In this document: positions 1-7,064 of the stretch, one piece after another
Position numbering within the stretch: the stretch's first letter is position 1
How the letters are laid out: each line of letters opens with the position of its first letter
Origin: an uncultured Gemmatimonadota bacterium
GTDB taxonomy: Bacteria; Gemmatimonadota; Gemmatimonadetes; Longimicrobiales; Longimicrobiaceae
Length of the DNA: 32,249 nt
Reading direction: 5' to 3'
Assembly (NCBI GenBank): GCA_902805735.1
Contig: CADCTW010000238.1
Coordinates: 1-32,249 of the forward strand
Translations under genes and position numbers: made by a program
Notes under the pieces: generated by a model
What the model was told of the DNA's origin: nothing
Databases searched by the model: none
The model's input: only the letters and a program-made list of their open reading frames with translations

Positions 1-541
1 CCCGCGCTGGGAGCGGCTGTACGACGAGTCGGGCACGAACCTGCGCGCGTGGGTGATCGGCAAGGCGTGCACGATGATCGGCATCGGCGTGGTCACCTAC
101 ATCGGGCTCACGCTGCTGGGGGTGCCGGGGGCGCTGGCGCTGGCCGCCTTCGCGGCGCTGATGGAGTTCATCCCCAACTTCGGCCCCACCATCGCCGCCT
201 TCCCCGCCATCGCGGCGGCGTTCACGGTGCGGCCGGTGATGGCGGTGTACGTGGCCATCTTCTACTTCCTCCTCCAGCAGGTGCAGAACGCCATCACGGT
301 GCCGCTGGTGGAGCGCAAGGCGGTCAACATCCCCCCCGCCGCGCTCCTGGTGTGGCAGCTGATGCTCACCATCGGCTTCGGCATCCTGGCGCTGTTCGTG
401 GCGACGCCGCTGCTGGCGGTGCTGGTGGTGGCGGTGCGCATCCTGTACCTTGAGCCCACGGAGGAGCGCCAGCAGTGGGACCGGCGCGAGCCCGACACGC
501 CCGTGGACGCGGCGCTGGCCGTGCCGGAACCTCCCGGGTGA
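1..541 (+). CDS. AI-2E family transporter (PerM/YhhT-like), 3' part
   Basis: The gene is cut by the window edge; the open frame runs from base 2 to a TGA at 539-541, giving about 179 C-terminal residues. Several hydrophobic segments alternate with short loops. The block MEFIPNFGPTIAAFPA and the later NAITVPLVERKAVNIPP are typical of the C-terminal half of the AI-2E transporter family (PF01594), multi-spanning inner-membrane permeases. Family members have been linked to autoinducer-2 export or Na+/H+ antiport, so the substrate cannot be assigned. The last 25 or so residues form a charged, proline-containing cytosolic tail. The next gene, rpsU, has its own promoter starting 10 nt after this stop. 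Confidence 0.88.
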   Translation, partial: PRWERLYDESGTNLRAWVIGKACTMIGIGVVTYIGLTLLGVPGALALAAFAALMEFIPNFGPTIAAFPAIAAAFTVRPVMAVYVAIFYFLLQQVQNAITVPLVERKAVNIPPAALLVWQLMLTIGFGILALFVATPLLAVLVVAVRILYLEPTEERQQWDRREPDTPVDAALAVPEPPG

Positions 542-550
542 TGCGGGGTG

Positions 551-579
551 TTGACACTTGCGCGGCGCGCGTGTATACT
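551..579 (+). promoter_or_regulatory. sigma70-type promoter of rpsU
   Basis: A perfect TTGACA -35 (551-556) and TATACT -10 (574-579) are separated by 17 bp, with TG just before the -10 (572-573, extended -10). It lies 115 nt upstream of the rpsU start and is among the strongest promoter-like sequences in the window. Confidence 0.85.
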
Positions 580-629
580 GCGGGCTGCGACAACCCACCG
601 CCGCGGTCCAGTGTTCCATAAACGCGTAG

Positions 630-665
630 GGACTCGGTCGCCACGGTCGGGTCCTTTCGTTGTTT
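630..665 (+). promoter_or_regulatory. rpsU leader hairpin followed by U-rich stretch (possible attenuator)
   Basis: Bases 630-640 pair with 644-654 over 11 bp (three G-U pairs) around a 3-nt loop, and TTTCGTTGTTT follows at 655-665. This is terminator-like, yet it lies between the rpsU promoter and its ribosome binding site. Either it attenuates rpsU transcription or it is a weak terminator for the upstream permease. No known ribosomal-protein leader motif was recognised. Confidence 0.4.
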
Positions 666-693
666 AACCCAAAATCCTTCTTGGAGGGCATGC

Positions 694-900
694 GTGGTCG
701 AGATTCAGCTTGGTGAAAACGATCGCCTGGACTGGGCGCTCAAGCAGTTCCGCCGCCGGATGATCCGCTCGGGACTGTTCAAGGACATGCGCCGGAAGCG
801 CTTCTACGAGAAGCCCAGCGAGGCTCGTAAGGCCAAGTCGAAGGCCGCGCAGCGCCGCCGCGCCAAGGATCGCCGCAACGCCCGTCGCGGGCGGGACTAA
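694..900 (+). CDS. rpsU: 30S ribosomal protein bS21
   Basis: This 68-residue, very basic protein matches bS21, a small 30S subunit protein near the mRNA 3' (anti-Shine-Dalgarno) region that helps translation initiation. The N-terminal ENDRLDWALKQFRRR, the following RSGLFKDMRRKRFYEKPSE and the Arg/Lys-rich tail are characteristic. The start is GTG at 694 with GGAGGG at 683-688; an ATG at 690-692 is in another frame. It is probably transcribed from the promoter at 551-579, with a hairpin in the leader. A cold-shock gene follows 75 nt downstream. Confidence 0.96.
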   Translation: MVEIQLGENDRLDWALKQFRRRMIRSGLFKDMRRKRFYEKPSEARKAKSKAAQRRRAKDRRNARRGRD

Positions 901-975
901 ACCCGCGTTATCCACCCGTCGGTTGGCACGGATTTCCGGACACACCGACAGTCAACACCATCCAGGAGTACGGGA

Positions 976-1188
976 ATGCGTACCACCGGCACCGTGAAGT
1001 GGTTCAACGACGCCAAGGGCTTCGGGTTCATCACCCCGGAGAACGGCGAGAAGGACTGCTTCGTGCACCACTCGGCCATCCAGTCGCAGGGCTTCCGCAC
1101 GCTCGCCGAGGGCGAGCGCGTGGAGTTCGACATGGTGCAGGGCCAGAAGGGCCCGGCCGCGGAGAACGTGAGCCGCGTCGGCGCCTGA
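976..1188 (+). CDS. cold-shock domain protein (CspA family)
   Basis: A 70-residue single cold-shock domain, an OB-fold that binds single-stranded RNA/DNA and acts as an RNA chaperone. [16 protein letters not shown] contains the RNP1 motif (KGFGFI), and CFVHHSAI corresponds to RNP2. The length equals that of typical CspA proteins. AGGAG at 964-968 precedes the ATG at 976. It lies 75 nt after rpsU with no clear promoter between, so it may be partly co-transcribed. A strong intrinsic terminator follows at 1212-1249. Confidence 0.96.
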   Translation: MRTTGTVKWFNDAKGFGFITPENGEKDCFVHHSAIQSQGFRTLAEGERVEFDMVQGQKGPAAENVSRVGA

Positions 1189-1211
1189 GCCTTCATCGGC
1201 GAGGGTGAAAT

Positions 1212-1249
1212 GAGGGGCGCTCCCGGTTTGGGGCGCCCCTCGTTGTTTT
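1212..1249 (+). terminator. intrinsic terminator after the cold-shock gene
   Basis: GAGGGGCGC (1212-1220) pairs perfectly with GCGCCCCTC (1233-1241), with further C/G pairing possible in the loop, and a T-rich run GTTGTTTT follows at 1242-1249. Confidence 0.88.
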
Positions 1250-1267
1250 GAGGAAGCGTGAGGGGGG

Positions 1268-1317
1268 CCCTCACCCCCCCGACCCCCCTCCCCCAAACTG
1301 CTGGGGGAGGGGGGCGC
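1268..1317. repeat. G/C-rich hairpin repeat, family C, copy 1
   Basis: It opens with CCCTCACCCCCCCGACCCCC and then forms a hairpin in which a C-rich arm ending CCCCTCCCCCA pairs with TGGGGGAGGGG across a 6-nt loop. The same opening is found inverted at 1399-1446 and again at 30630-30676, so it is a dispersed element. No function is visible. Confidence 0.75.
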
Positions 1318-1398
1318 ACTCCAGCCATCCAGCCGCGCCCGGACAATCCGGGGGCCGCGGCACTCAGGAACGGCTAGCATCGCGCGGACACCGAAGAT

Positions 1399-1446
1399 GC
1401 GCCCCCCTCTCCCGTTATCGGGAGAGGGGGGTCGGGGGGGTGAGGG
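1399..1446. repeat. G/C-rich hairpin repeat, family C, copy 2 (inverted)
   Basis: Inverted orientation relative to the copy at 1268-1317. CCCCCCTCTCCCG pairs with CGGGAGAGGGGGG around TTAT and is followed by GTCGGGGGGGTGAGGG. The 80 bp between the two copies hold no recognisable gene. Confidence 0.75.
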
Positions 1447-1493
1447 TCTCTCCGCGCGCCGCAGCTCCGTCCTCACACGCTCGCGCACCTCGC

Positions 1494-1802
1494 CTACAGC
1501 CGCTCCGTCTGGGTCGCGCGGACGATGATCTCGTCCTGGCGGAAGCGCGCTTCGAGCTCGTGGCGGTAGGACTGCCACCAGGCGCGGTCGAGGTCGTCGT
1601 CCATGACTTCGATGATGGTGACGTCGTCGTGGGTGACGTCGCCGCCGTCTTCGCGCCAGGCGCCGCGCGCGGGGGAGCGCAGGTAGGCGGTTACGCCCCC
1701 GAAGCGGTCCGTGAGCTCCCGGTTGACGCGGTCGAACTCGGCGCTCGGAAAAGGGCGGCCGTCGTTGTCGCGGAGCGGGAGGAGGAACTGGACGAGGTGC
1801 AT
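1494..1802 (-). CDS. conserved hypothetical protein, about 100 residues
   Basis: A 102-residue acidic protein starting MHLVQFLLPLRDNDG, with the blocks LTDRFGGVTAYLRSPARG and DDVTIIEVMDDDLDRAWWQSYRHELE. The pattern (short strand, ELT-RFGG, WW-YR helix, final IIVRATQTERL) resembles a widespread family of about 100-residue uncharacterised proteins with a probable ferredoxin-like alpha/beta fold. The frame extends upstream, but ATG at 1802 is preferred because the homology-like region begins there. It is divergent from the DUF4394 gene at 1907. No enzyme motif is visible, and the family recognition is from memory. Confidence 0.72.
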   Translation of the reverse strand: MHLVQFLLPLRDNDGRPFPSAEFDRVNRELTDRFGGVTAYLRSPARGAWREDGGDVTHDDVTIIEVMDDDLDRAWWQSYRHELEARFRQDEIIVRATQTERL

Positions 1803-1862
1803 GGCGGCGGCTGGAAACGAGGGAGGGCGCGCGGGCCCGCATCTCGCGTGAGCGAAGGCAAT

Positions 1863-1888
1863 CCGCGGACCCACACGGGGTCAGCGGC
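1863..1888 (+). promoter_or_regulatory. leader hairpin before the first DUF4394 gene
   Basis: CCGC plus GACCC on the left can pair with GGGTC plus GCGG on the right, ending 18 nt before the ATG at 1907. There is no T run, so it is not an obvious terminator. It may affect translation of the lipoprotein gene, or it may be chance in GC-rich DNA. Confidence 0.25.
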
Positions 1889-1906
1889 ACACCATCCGGG
1901 AGAACC

Positions 1907-2770
1907 ATGATCCGCTGGAAGGCTCCGCTCCGCGGCGCGCTCACCGCCTGCGGGCTCCTGACCATGGCCGCGTGCAGGAGCGCGACCTTTGACGTGGACG
2001 GGCTGCGCATCTACGGCCTGGACGCGCGCAACAACCTGGTGGAGTTCGGTACCCGCAGCCCCGACGAGGTGAAGCGCAGGGAGATCCGCGGGCTGCAGGA
2101 GGGCGAGGTGCTGGTGGGGATCGACTTCCGTCCCTCGGAAGGGATGAATGCGGATTCCGTGTACGGCGTGGGGAGCACCGGGCGCGTGTACCGGGTGGAC
2201 ACGGGGAGCGGCCAGGCCACTCCGCTGGGCGGCGGCGCCGTGCTGCAGGGGGAAGCGTTCGGCGTGGACTTCAACCCCGCCGCGGACCGCATCCGCGTGC
2301 ACGGCAGCCAGGGGCTCAACCTGCGGCTGGACCCCAACACCGGCGGCCTGGCCGGGATCGACGCGCCGCTCGCCTTCGTCCCCGGCGACCCGGGCGCCTT
2401 CAGCTCCCCAAGAGTGGTGGGGACCGCCTACACCAACAGCACCTCCGGCGCGACCGGCGCCACGCCGACCGCGCTGTACGGCATCGACAGCAATCGCGAC
2501 GCGCTGGTCGTGCTCCCCTCCCCCAACAACGGGCAGGTGGTCACGGTGGGGCCGCTGGGCGTGAACAGCTCGGACGAAGCGGGCTTCGACATCGCCACGC
2601 TCTCTACGGGCAACGAGCAGGTGGCGTTCGCCACGCTGAGCGAGGGACGGGTGACGCGGCTGTACCGGATCGACCTCGCCACCGGCGCCGCGAAGCTGGT
2701 CGGGCGCATCGCCAGCCGCACGCCGATCCGGTCGATCACGATCCGGCAGGGGCAGTCGGCCAAGCCGTAG
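1907..2770 (+). CDS. DUF4394 domain lipoprotein, copy 1
   Basis: 287 residues. The signal peptide ends in the lipobox LTMAAC, so the protein should be lipidated and anchored outside the cytoplasm. The rest is one DUF4394 domain, with motifs such as VGIDFRP, FGVDFNPAADRIRVHG, LNLRLDPNTG, GTAYTNS, LYGIDSNRDALV and GFDIATL. The regularly spaced, strand-rich repeats suggest a beta-propeller. The biochemical role of DUF4394 is unknown. The paralogue at 2865 has the same order of motifs, so the pair is a tandem duplication. It lies 94 nt upstream of copy 2 and may be co-transcribed with it. Confidence 0.9.
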   Translation: MIRWKAPLRGALTACGLLTMAACRSATFDVDGLRIYGLDARNNLVEFGTRSPDEVKRREIRGLQEGEVLVGIDFRPSEGMNADSVYGVGSTGRVYRVDTGSGQATPLGGGAVLQGEAFGVDFNPAADRIRVHGSQGLNLRLDPNTGGLAGIDAPLAFVPGDPGAFSSPRVVGTAYTNSTSGATGATPTALYGIDSNRDALVVLPSPNNGQVVTVGPLGVNSSDEAGFDIATLSTGNEQVAFATLSEGRVTRLYRIDLATGAAKLVGRIASRTPIRSITIRQGQSAKP

Positions 2771-2864
2771 CCTCCACGCTCGCCGACAGATCCGACGGGC
2801 GCCCCTCCCGCGTACCCGGTGCAGGGCGTGCCTCGCGCGCCGATCTCACCGACCAGGAGGACGG

Positions 2865-3704
2865 ATGATCCGCAGTCCACGCTTTGGCGCTCCGCTGTTT
2901 GCCGCCGTGCTCGCGCTCTCCCTCGCCGCGTGCGAGGACGACGCCACCGGATCGTCGTTCGATCCGCGGGGCCGCAGGATCTTCGGGGTGGACGCCGGGG
3001 GCAGCCTCGTCACCTTTGGAAGCCAGAACCCGGACGACACGCGCCGCGTGGCCATCACCGGCCTGCAGTCCGGCGAGACACTCGTGGGGATCGACTTCCG
3101 CCCCGCGGACGGGCGGCTCTACGCGCTGTCGGCCGCCAGCCGTATCTACGTGGTGGACACGCTCACGGCCGTGGCCACGGTGGTGGGGAATGCGCCGTTT
3201 ACACCGTCCCTTGCCGGCACCTCGTTCGGGTTCGACTTCAACCCGACGGTCGACCGCATCCGCGTGCACGGGAACGTGGGGCAGAACCTGCGCGTGCATC
3301 CGGTCACCGGCGTGGTGGCCGCGACGGACACGGCATTGACCTACGTTGCGGAGGATGGCGGCGCGGGGACCACGCCGCGCATTACGGGGACGGCGTACAC
3401 CAACAGCGTCAGCGGCGCGACGAGCACGGTGCTGTTCGGCATCGACAGCAACCGCGACGTGCTGGTGCTGGTGGGTGCGCCGAACGGGGGACGGATGACC
3501 ACGGTGGGTTCGCTCGGCGTGAACACCACCGACGACGTGGGCTTCGACATCTCCGGGCCGGACGCCACACGCGAGGCGTACGTCACTCTGACGGAGGGGA
3601 ACCGCTCGCAGCTCTACACCATCAACCTCGCCACCGGCGCTACGACGCCGCTGGGACGGATCGGGGGCTCCTCGCCGATGCGCGGGATCGCCGTCGCGCC
3701 GTAG
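2865..3704 (+). CDS. DUF4394 domain lipoprotein, copy 2
   Basis: 279 residues with lipobox LSLAAC. A strong GGAGG lies just upstream of the ATG at 2865. It is collinear with its neighbour: VGIDFRPADGRLYAL, FGFDFNPTVDRIRVHGN, NLRVHPVTG, GTAYTNSVSGATSTVLFGIDSNRDVLVLVG, GVNTTDDVGFDISG. Its extra acidic residues after the lipid-anchored Cys and a less conserved middle part suggest that the duplication is not recent. Predicted surface or periplasmic beta-propeller-like protein of unknown role. A palindromic terminator-like hairpin begins 14 nt after the stop. Confidence 0.9.
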   Translation: MIRSPRFGAPLFAAVLALSLAACEDDATGSSFDPRGRRIFGVDAGGSLVTFGSQNPDDTRRVAITGLQSGETLVGIDFRPADGRLYALSAASRIYVVDTLTAVATVVGNAPFTPSLAGTSFGFDFNPTVDRIRVHGNVGQNLRVHPVTGVVAATDTALTYVAEDGGAGTTPRITGTAYTNSVSGATSTVLFGIDSNRDVLVLVGAPNGGRMTTVGSLGVNTTDDVGFDISGPDATREAYVTLTEGNRSQLYTINLATGATTPLGRIGGSSPMRGIAVAP

Positions 3705-3710
3705 AGCACT

Positions 3711-3753
3711 AAAAAAAGGGGGCACAGGGATGAACTCATCCCTGTGCCCCTGT
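3711..3753. terminator. family A hairpin, short copy, with A/T run
   Basis: GGGGCACAGGGATGA (3719-3733) pairs perfectly with TCATCCCTGTGCCCC (3736-3750), leaving a 2-nt loop. A seven-A run (3711-3717) would be a U tract for minus-strand transcripts, so this can terminate apaG and may act in both directions between convergent genes. It is the short form (one octamer per arm) of the family seen eight more times in the window. Confidence 0.8.
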
Positions 3754-3822
3754 GAGCCGAACCGGGAGAACCGGTGTCGATGGGTCGGTGGCGTCGCGGG
3801 GCACGACCCATCTCCCCGTCTT

Positions 3823-4203
3823 TCAGCCTTCGTACACCTGGAGGAGGAAGCGCGGGATGGTCGCGCGGAAGGTGGCGCCGCCGGGCCGCTCGAACTCGTA
3901 GTATCCTTCCATGTGCCCCCGCTGGCCCTTCAGCACGCAGAAGCTCTGGTACTCGTGCACGCCGCCGGAGGGGATCAGCGGCTGCTCACCGATCACGCCC
4001 TCGCCCTCGACTTCGCTGTCGCCGGCGCCCTCGTCGTGGATGTACCAGTGGCGCCAGCGGAGCTGCGCGGGCTCCGTGCCCACGTTCTCGATGCGGATCT
4101 GGTACGCGAAGACGTAGCGCGGCTCCTGCGGGTCCGAGTGGTCGGGGAGGAAGAAGGGCTGCGCGGTCACGCGAATCCCCTCCGTGATGGCGTAGAAGAA
4201 CAT
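3823..4203 (-). CDS. apaG: ApaG family protein
   Basis: 126 residues forming a single ApaG (DUF525) domain, a fibronectin-III-like beta sandwich linked to Co2+/Mg2+ homeostasis. Seen: YVFAYQIRIENVGTEPAQLRWRHWYIHDEG, then GVIGEQPLIPSGGVHEYQSF and GHMEGYYEF, all hallmarks of the family. GGAGG lies 4 nt before the ATG at 4203. It is divergent from apt across about 140 bp and convergent with the DUF4394 pair. The molecular role of ApaG in bacteria is not well defined. Confidence 0.94.
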   Translation of the reverse strand: MFFYAITEGIRVTAQPFFLPDHSDPQEPRYVFAYQIRIENVGTEPAQLRWRHWYIHDEGAGDSEVEGEGVIGEQPLIPSGGVHEYQSFCVLKGQRGHMEGYYEFERPGGATFRATIPRFLLQVYEG

Positions 4204-4346
4204 CTGCCTCCGCTGGCCGCGTGGATCGTTGGCGGGAGAGGATAACCCGCGCCCCGCCGCTGGTCAAACACAGCCCCGCTGTCGCCCCGCGCGGCCCCGC
4301 CGTAGATTCGCGCCGGGCCCCTCCGTTCCCACCCAGTCCCCGCCCC

Positions 4347-4865
4347 ATGCCCGTGGACCACCTCAAGACGCTCATCCGCGACGTCCCCGACTTCCCGCTG
4401 CCCGGGATCCTCTTCCGCGACGTCACGCCCCTCCTGCGCGACCCCGGCGCACTGCGCGAGGTCACCGCCGCCTTCGCCACCCGCTTCCGCGGCCAGGTGG
4501 ACGTGGTGGCGGGGATCGAATCGCGCGGCTTCATCTTCGGCGCTCCGCTGGCGGTGGAGCTGGGCGTGGGCTTCGTGCCGGTGCGCAAGGCGGGCAAGCT
4601 CCCCGCCGAGAAGGTGAGCCTGGAATACGAGCTGGAGTACGGCACCAGCATCCTTGAGATCCACGCCGATGCCGTGAGGCCCGGCGAGCGCGTCCTGCTG
4701 GTGGACGACCTGCTGGCCACCGGCGGCACCGCGCGCGCCGCCGCCGGCCTGATCGCCGCGCTGGGCGGGACGGTGGCCGCCGTCGCCGTGGTCATCGAGC
4801 TGCTCTTCCTGGAGGGCCGCGCGACCCTCCCCGGCACCGAGGTCCACGCCCTCCTCCAGTACTGA
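4347..4865 (+). CDS. apt: adenine phosphoribosyltransferase
   Basis: 172 residues, normal for this cytosolic purine-salvage enzyme, which makes AMP from adenine and PRPP. Seen: N-terminal LIRDVPDFPLPGILFRDVTPLL, AGIESRGFIFG, the flexible loop KAGKLPAEKVSLEYELEYG and the PRPP-binding loop VLLVDDLLATGGTARAA. The open frame extends upstream to 4221, but the homology starts at ATG 4347 (MPVDHLKTLIRD). There is no clear Shine-Dalgarno sequence. A TAGATT at 4303-4308 could be a -10 element. A short GC stem without T run (4865-4878) follows the last codons. Confidence 0.95.
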   Translation: MPVDHLKTLIRDVPDFPLPGILFRDVTPLLRDPGALREVTAAFATRFRGQVDVVAGIESRGFIFGAPLAVELGVGFVPVRKAGKLPAEKVSLEYELEYGTSILEIHADAVRPGERVLLVDDLLATGGTARAAAGLIAALGGTVAAVAVVIELLFLEGRATLPGTEVHALLQY

Positions 4866-4897
4866 CCGGCTGGCCGGTGGCACGAACTTCGCTTGGG

Positions 4898-4926
4898 AAC
4901 AGGTGTACATGAGATCGTAACCTGTT
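4898..4926. promoter_or_regulatory. inverted repeat upstream of the L,D-transpeptidase gene
   Basis: AACAGGT (4898-4904) and ACCTGTT (4920-4926) form 7-bp arms 15 bp apart, ending 15 nt before the start codon. It could be an operator or leader hairpin; no known regulator motif is recognised. Confidence 0.3.
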
Positions 4927-4941
4927 GCCCGAGGCTGGTTT

Positions 4942-5529
4942 ATGAAGTCAAAACTGGTGATTTGGGCTGCCGCCGCGGCGATGGTGTCCGGCGCTGCCGC
5001 CCCCACGGTGTCCGGAGCATGGGACACTCCGTCCAGCAGCACGGCCGCCGAGTTTTCGCTGACGATCGACCTGTCCGACCGCCGGCTCTACGTGATGGAG
5101 GGCGAGGAGGTGACGGACAGCTACGCGGTGGCGATCGGCAAGCCGAAGCACCCCACGCCGCGCGGCACCTTTGCGGCGCGCCGCATCGTATGGAACCCGC
5201 GGTGGGTTCCGCCCAACGAGCGCTGGGCGCGCGACAAGGCCCCGCGCGCCCCGGGCGACCCGCGCAACCCCATGGGCCGCGTGAAGATCTTCTTCAGCGA
5301 CCCGGACTATTACATCCACGGCACGCGCGACGTGGACTCGCTCGGCGAAGCTGAGTCGCACGGATGCGTGCGGATGCGCAACTCCGAGGTCATCGCGCTA
5401 GCCAAGCGGGTGATGGAGCACGGCGGGGCGCGGCGCGATCAGGGCTGGTTCCGGCGCGTGCTGAACCGGGTGACCCGCACCCAGGAAGTCCGGCTCTCCA
5501 GTCCGGTGCAGGTGCGGGTCCGGGCCTGA
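4942..5529 (+). CDS. L,D-transpeptidase (YkuD domain)
   Basis: 195 residues with an N-terminal export signal of about 25 residues ending in an Ala-rich stretch. The YkuD domain begins about residue 38 (FSLTIDLSDRRLYVMEG). The active-site motifs are present: HGT at 126-128 and SHGCVRM at 139-145, with catalytic Cys142. Such enzymes make 3-3 crosslinks in peptidoglycan or attach proteins to it, using an L,D-peptide donor in the periplasm. GAGG at 4931-4934 precedes the ATG at 4942. The C-terminal 45 residues after the domain are basic. A family A hairpin starts 11 nt after the stop. Confidence 0.92.
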   Translation: MKSKLVIWAAAAAMVSGAAAPTVSGAWDTPSSSTAAEFSLTIDLSDRRLYVMEGEEVTDSYAVAIGKPKHPTPRGTFAARRIVWNPRWVPPNERWARDKAPRAPGDPRNPMGRVKIFFSDPDYYIHGTRDVDSLGEAESHGCVRMRNSEVIALAKRVMEHGGARRDQGWFRRVLNRVTRTQEVRLSSPVQVRVRA

Positions 5530-5540
5530 CAAAGAGGGGG

Positions 5541-5586
5541 CTCACACAGAGGCACAGAGAAGAAGTTACCTCTGTGCCTCTGTGAG
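5541..5586. repeat. family A hairpin, two-octamer copy
   Basis: The left arm CTCACACAGAGGCACAGAG pairs with CTCTGTGCCTCTGTGAG with a 2-nt bulge. It lies between two convergent genes. The right arm also encodes the last residues and is next to the stop of the pentapeptide-repeat gene on the minus strand (stop at 5566-5568). Confidence 0.85.
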
Positions 5587-6414
5587 CACGTGGTTGTGGC
5601 CGCCGGAGAAGTCGGCGCCGTCGGTATCGGCGGCTTCCAGGACGATGCCGTCCAGGTCCGCGCCGCAGAAGGAGGCGCCGCGGAGCCGGCTGCCGCGCAG
5701 CACGGCGCCGCTGAGGTCCGCGTCCGACAGGTCGGCGCCGGTGAGGTCGGCGCCCTCCAGCACCGCGGCGCCCAGGTTGGCGCGGCGGAGGCGGGCCCCC
5801 GCGAAGGAGGCGCCCGGCGCGCGGACGCCGGCCAGGTCCGCGGCTTCCAGGGAAGCGCCGGAGAGGACGGCCTCGTCGAGGACGGCGTGGCGCAGGTTGG
5901 CGCCGTTCATGGTGGCGTTCTCGAAGCGGGCGCCGCGCACGTCCGCCTTGTGGAGCGACGCTTCGGTGAGGTTGGCCCGCTCGAAGCGGGCGCCCGCCAG
6001 GCGGCCGCGCGAGAAGTCGGCGCCGCGCGCGTCGGCGTCGCTCAGGTCGGCGCGCTCCAGGATCACGGGGCGCAGGGTGCCGGTGCTGATCGCGTTGGCG
6101 CCGCGGAGGACCGCCCCCCGCAGGGTGGCGCCGGTGAGGTCCGTGTTGCAGAAGCAGCAGGCGGTGAGGTCGGCGCCGTCCAGGTTGCACCCGGCCAGCT
6201 CCACGTCGCGCAGGTTGGTGTGGCTCAGGTCCACGCCGGCCAGGTCGAGCCCGCCCAGACGAGCGCCGGTCAGGTCCAGGCGCGCCAGGGAGCGCTCTCC
6301 GGACGCCAGCCGGCGCTCCACCTCGTCGCGCTGCAGGCCCGGCGGCCAGCTCTTGGGAACGTTCGCGTTGCGCCCGGTGCTGACGAACTGGAGTGCACGA
6401 TCGACGATCCCCAT
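5566..6414 (-). CDS. pentapeptide-repeat protein
   Basis: 282 residues. Start ATG 6414 (MGIVDRALQF) has GGGAGG just upstream; an in-frame ATG farther upstream lies in intergenic DNA. After a 45-residue N-terminal region, nearly the whole protein is A(D/N)Lxx-type repeats (for example LDLAGVDLSHTNLRDVELAG, ERADLSDADARGADFS), predicting a right-handed quadrilateral beta-helix. Known relatives range from DNA-gyrase-protecting proteins to uncharacterised scaffolds, so no function is assigned. A Cys-rich patch CCFCNTDL is present. The last seven or so residues (VLTEAQR) and the stop are encoded by a family A repeat arm, suggesting that the original C-terminus was replaced or extended. Confidence 0.9.
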   Translation of the reverse strand: MGIVDRALQFVSTGRNANVPKSWPPGLQRDEVERRLASGERSLARLDLTGARLGGLDLAGVDLSHTNLRDVELAGCNLDGADLTACCFCNTDLTGATLRGAVLRGANAISTGTLRPVILERADLSDADARGADFSRGRLAGARFERANLTEASLHKADVRGARFENATMNGANLRHAVLDEAVLSGASLEAADLAGVRAPGASFAGARLRRANLGAAVLEGADLTGADLSDADLSGAVLRGSRLRGASFCGADLDGIVLEAADTDGADFSGGHNHVLTEAQR

Positions 6415-6490
6415 ATGGAGCCTCCCGCTACGCGTGGTGCAGGGCCAGAGGTGGGCACCACCGAAAACACGCAGGAACCTTGCCGAATGG

Positions 6491-6549
6491 CACAGAGACA
6501 CAGAGGCACAGAGATGAAGTTTCTCCGTGCCTCCGTGTCTCTGTGTGAG
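6491..6549. repeat. family A hairpin, three-octamer copy
   Basis: Arms of three octamers (CACAGAG, ACACAGAG, GCACAGAG against CTCCGTGC, CTCCGTGT, CTCTGTGT, then GAG) surround the loop ATGAAGTTT. It ends 10 nt from the stop of the OsmC-family gene (minus strand). Three C-for-T changes in the right arm still allow most pairing. Confidence 0.85.
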
Positions 6550-6559
6550 CCCCCGCCGT

Positions 6560-6988
6560 TTACTGCTCCAGCTCCGCGTCCAGCTGGATGTCGACGCCCG
6601 CCAGCGCCTTGCTCACGGGGCAGGCGACCTTGGTGGCCGCCGCCATGTCCGCGAAGGTTTCCTTGTCGATCCCCGGCACCTGCGCGCGGCAGGTGAGGCG
6701 CATGGTGGTGATGCGGAAGCCGTCGCCTTCCTTGTCGATGGTGCAGGCGGCGTCCGTGTGCACGCGCGTGGCCGGCGTGCCGTTCTGCTCCAGCCCCACC
6801 GCCAGCGCCATGCTGAAGCACGCCGCCTCGGCCGCGGCCAGCAGCTCCTCGGGGTTGGTGCCGCCCGTGTCGCCGAAGCGCGAGCCGAACGAATAGCTCC
6901 CGCGGATGGCGCCGCTCTCCCCCTCGAAGCTCCCGCTCCCGCTCTTCAGCCCGCCTTCCCAGGTGGCGCTCGCTTTCCTTGTCGGCAT
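6560..6988 (-). CDS. OsmC family peroxiredoxin-like protein
   Basis: 142 residues. It matches OsmC-type thiol peroxidases, which reduce organic hydroperoxides with two cysteines. Seen: N-terminal ATWEGGLKSGSGSF, PEELLAAAEAACFSMAL with Cys57, and VACPVSKALAGVDIQLDAEL with Cys123, the resolving position. Start ATG 6988 is preferred over an upstream in-frame ATG because MPTRKASATWEG is the usual N-terminus, and a GAGGAG-type Shine-Dalgarno lies upstream. It is downstream of argF on the same strand with a 76-nt gap. Confidence 0.92.
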   Translation of the reverse strand: MPTRKASATWEGGLKSGSGSFEGESGAIRGSYSFGSRFGDTGGTNPEELLAAAEAACFSMALAVGLEQNGTPATRVHTDAACTIDKEGDGFRITTMRLTCRAQVPGIDKETFADMAAATKVACPVSKALAGVDIQLDAELEQ

Positions 6989-7064
6989 CCCGTCGTCTCC
7001 TCTTCGATGTGGTCGTACCGGCGCACTGAACATGCGCCGCGGAGCATATTCGAAGCCAGCGGCG

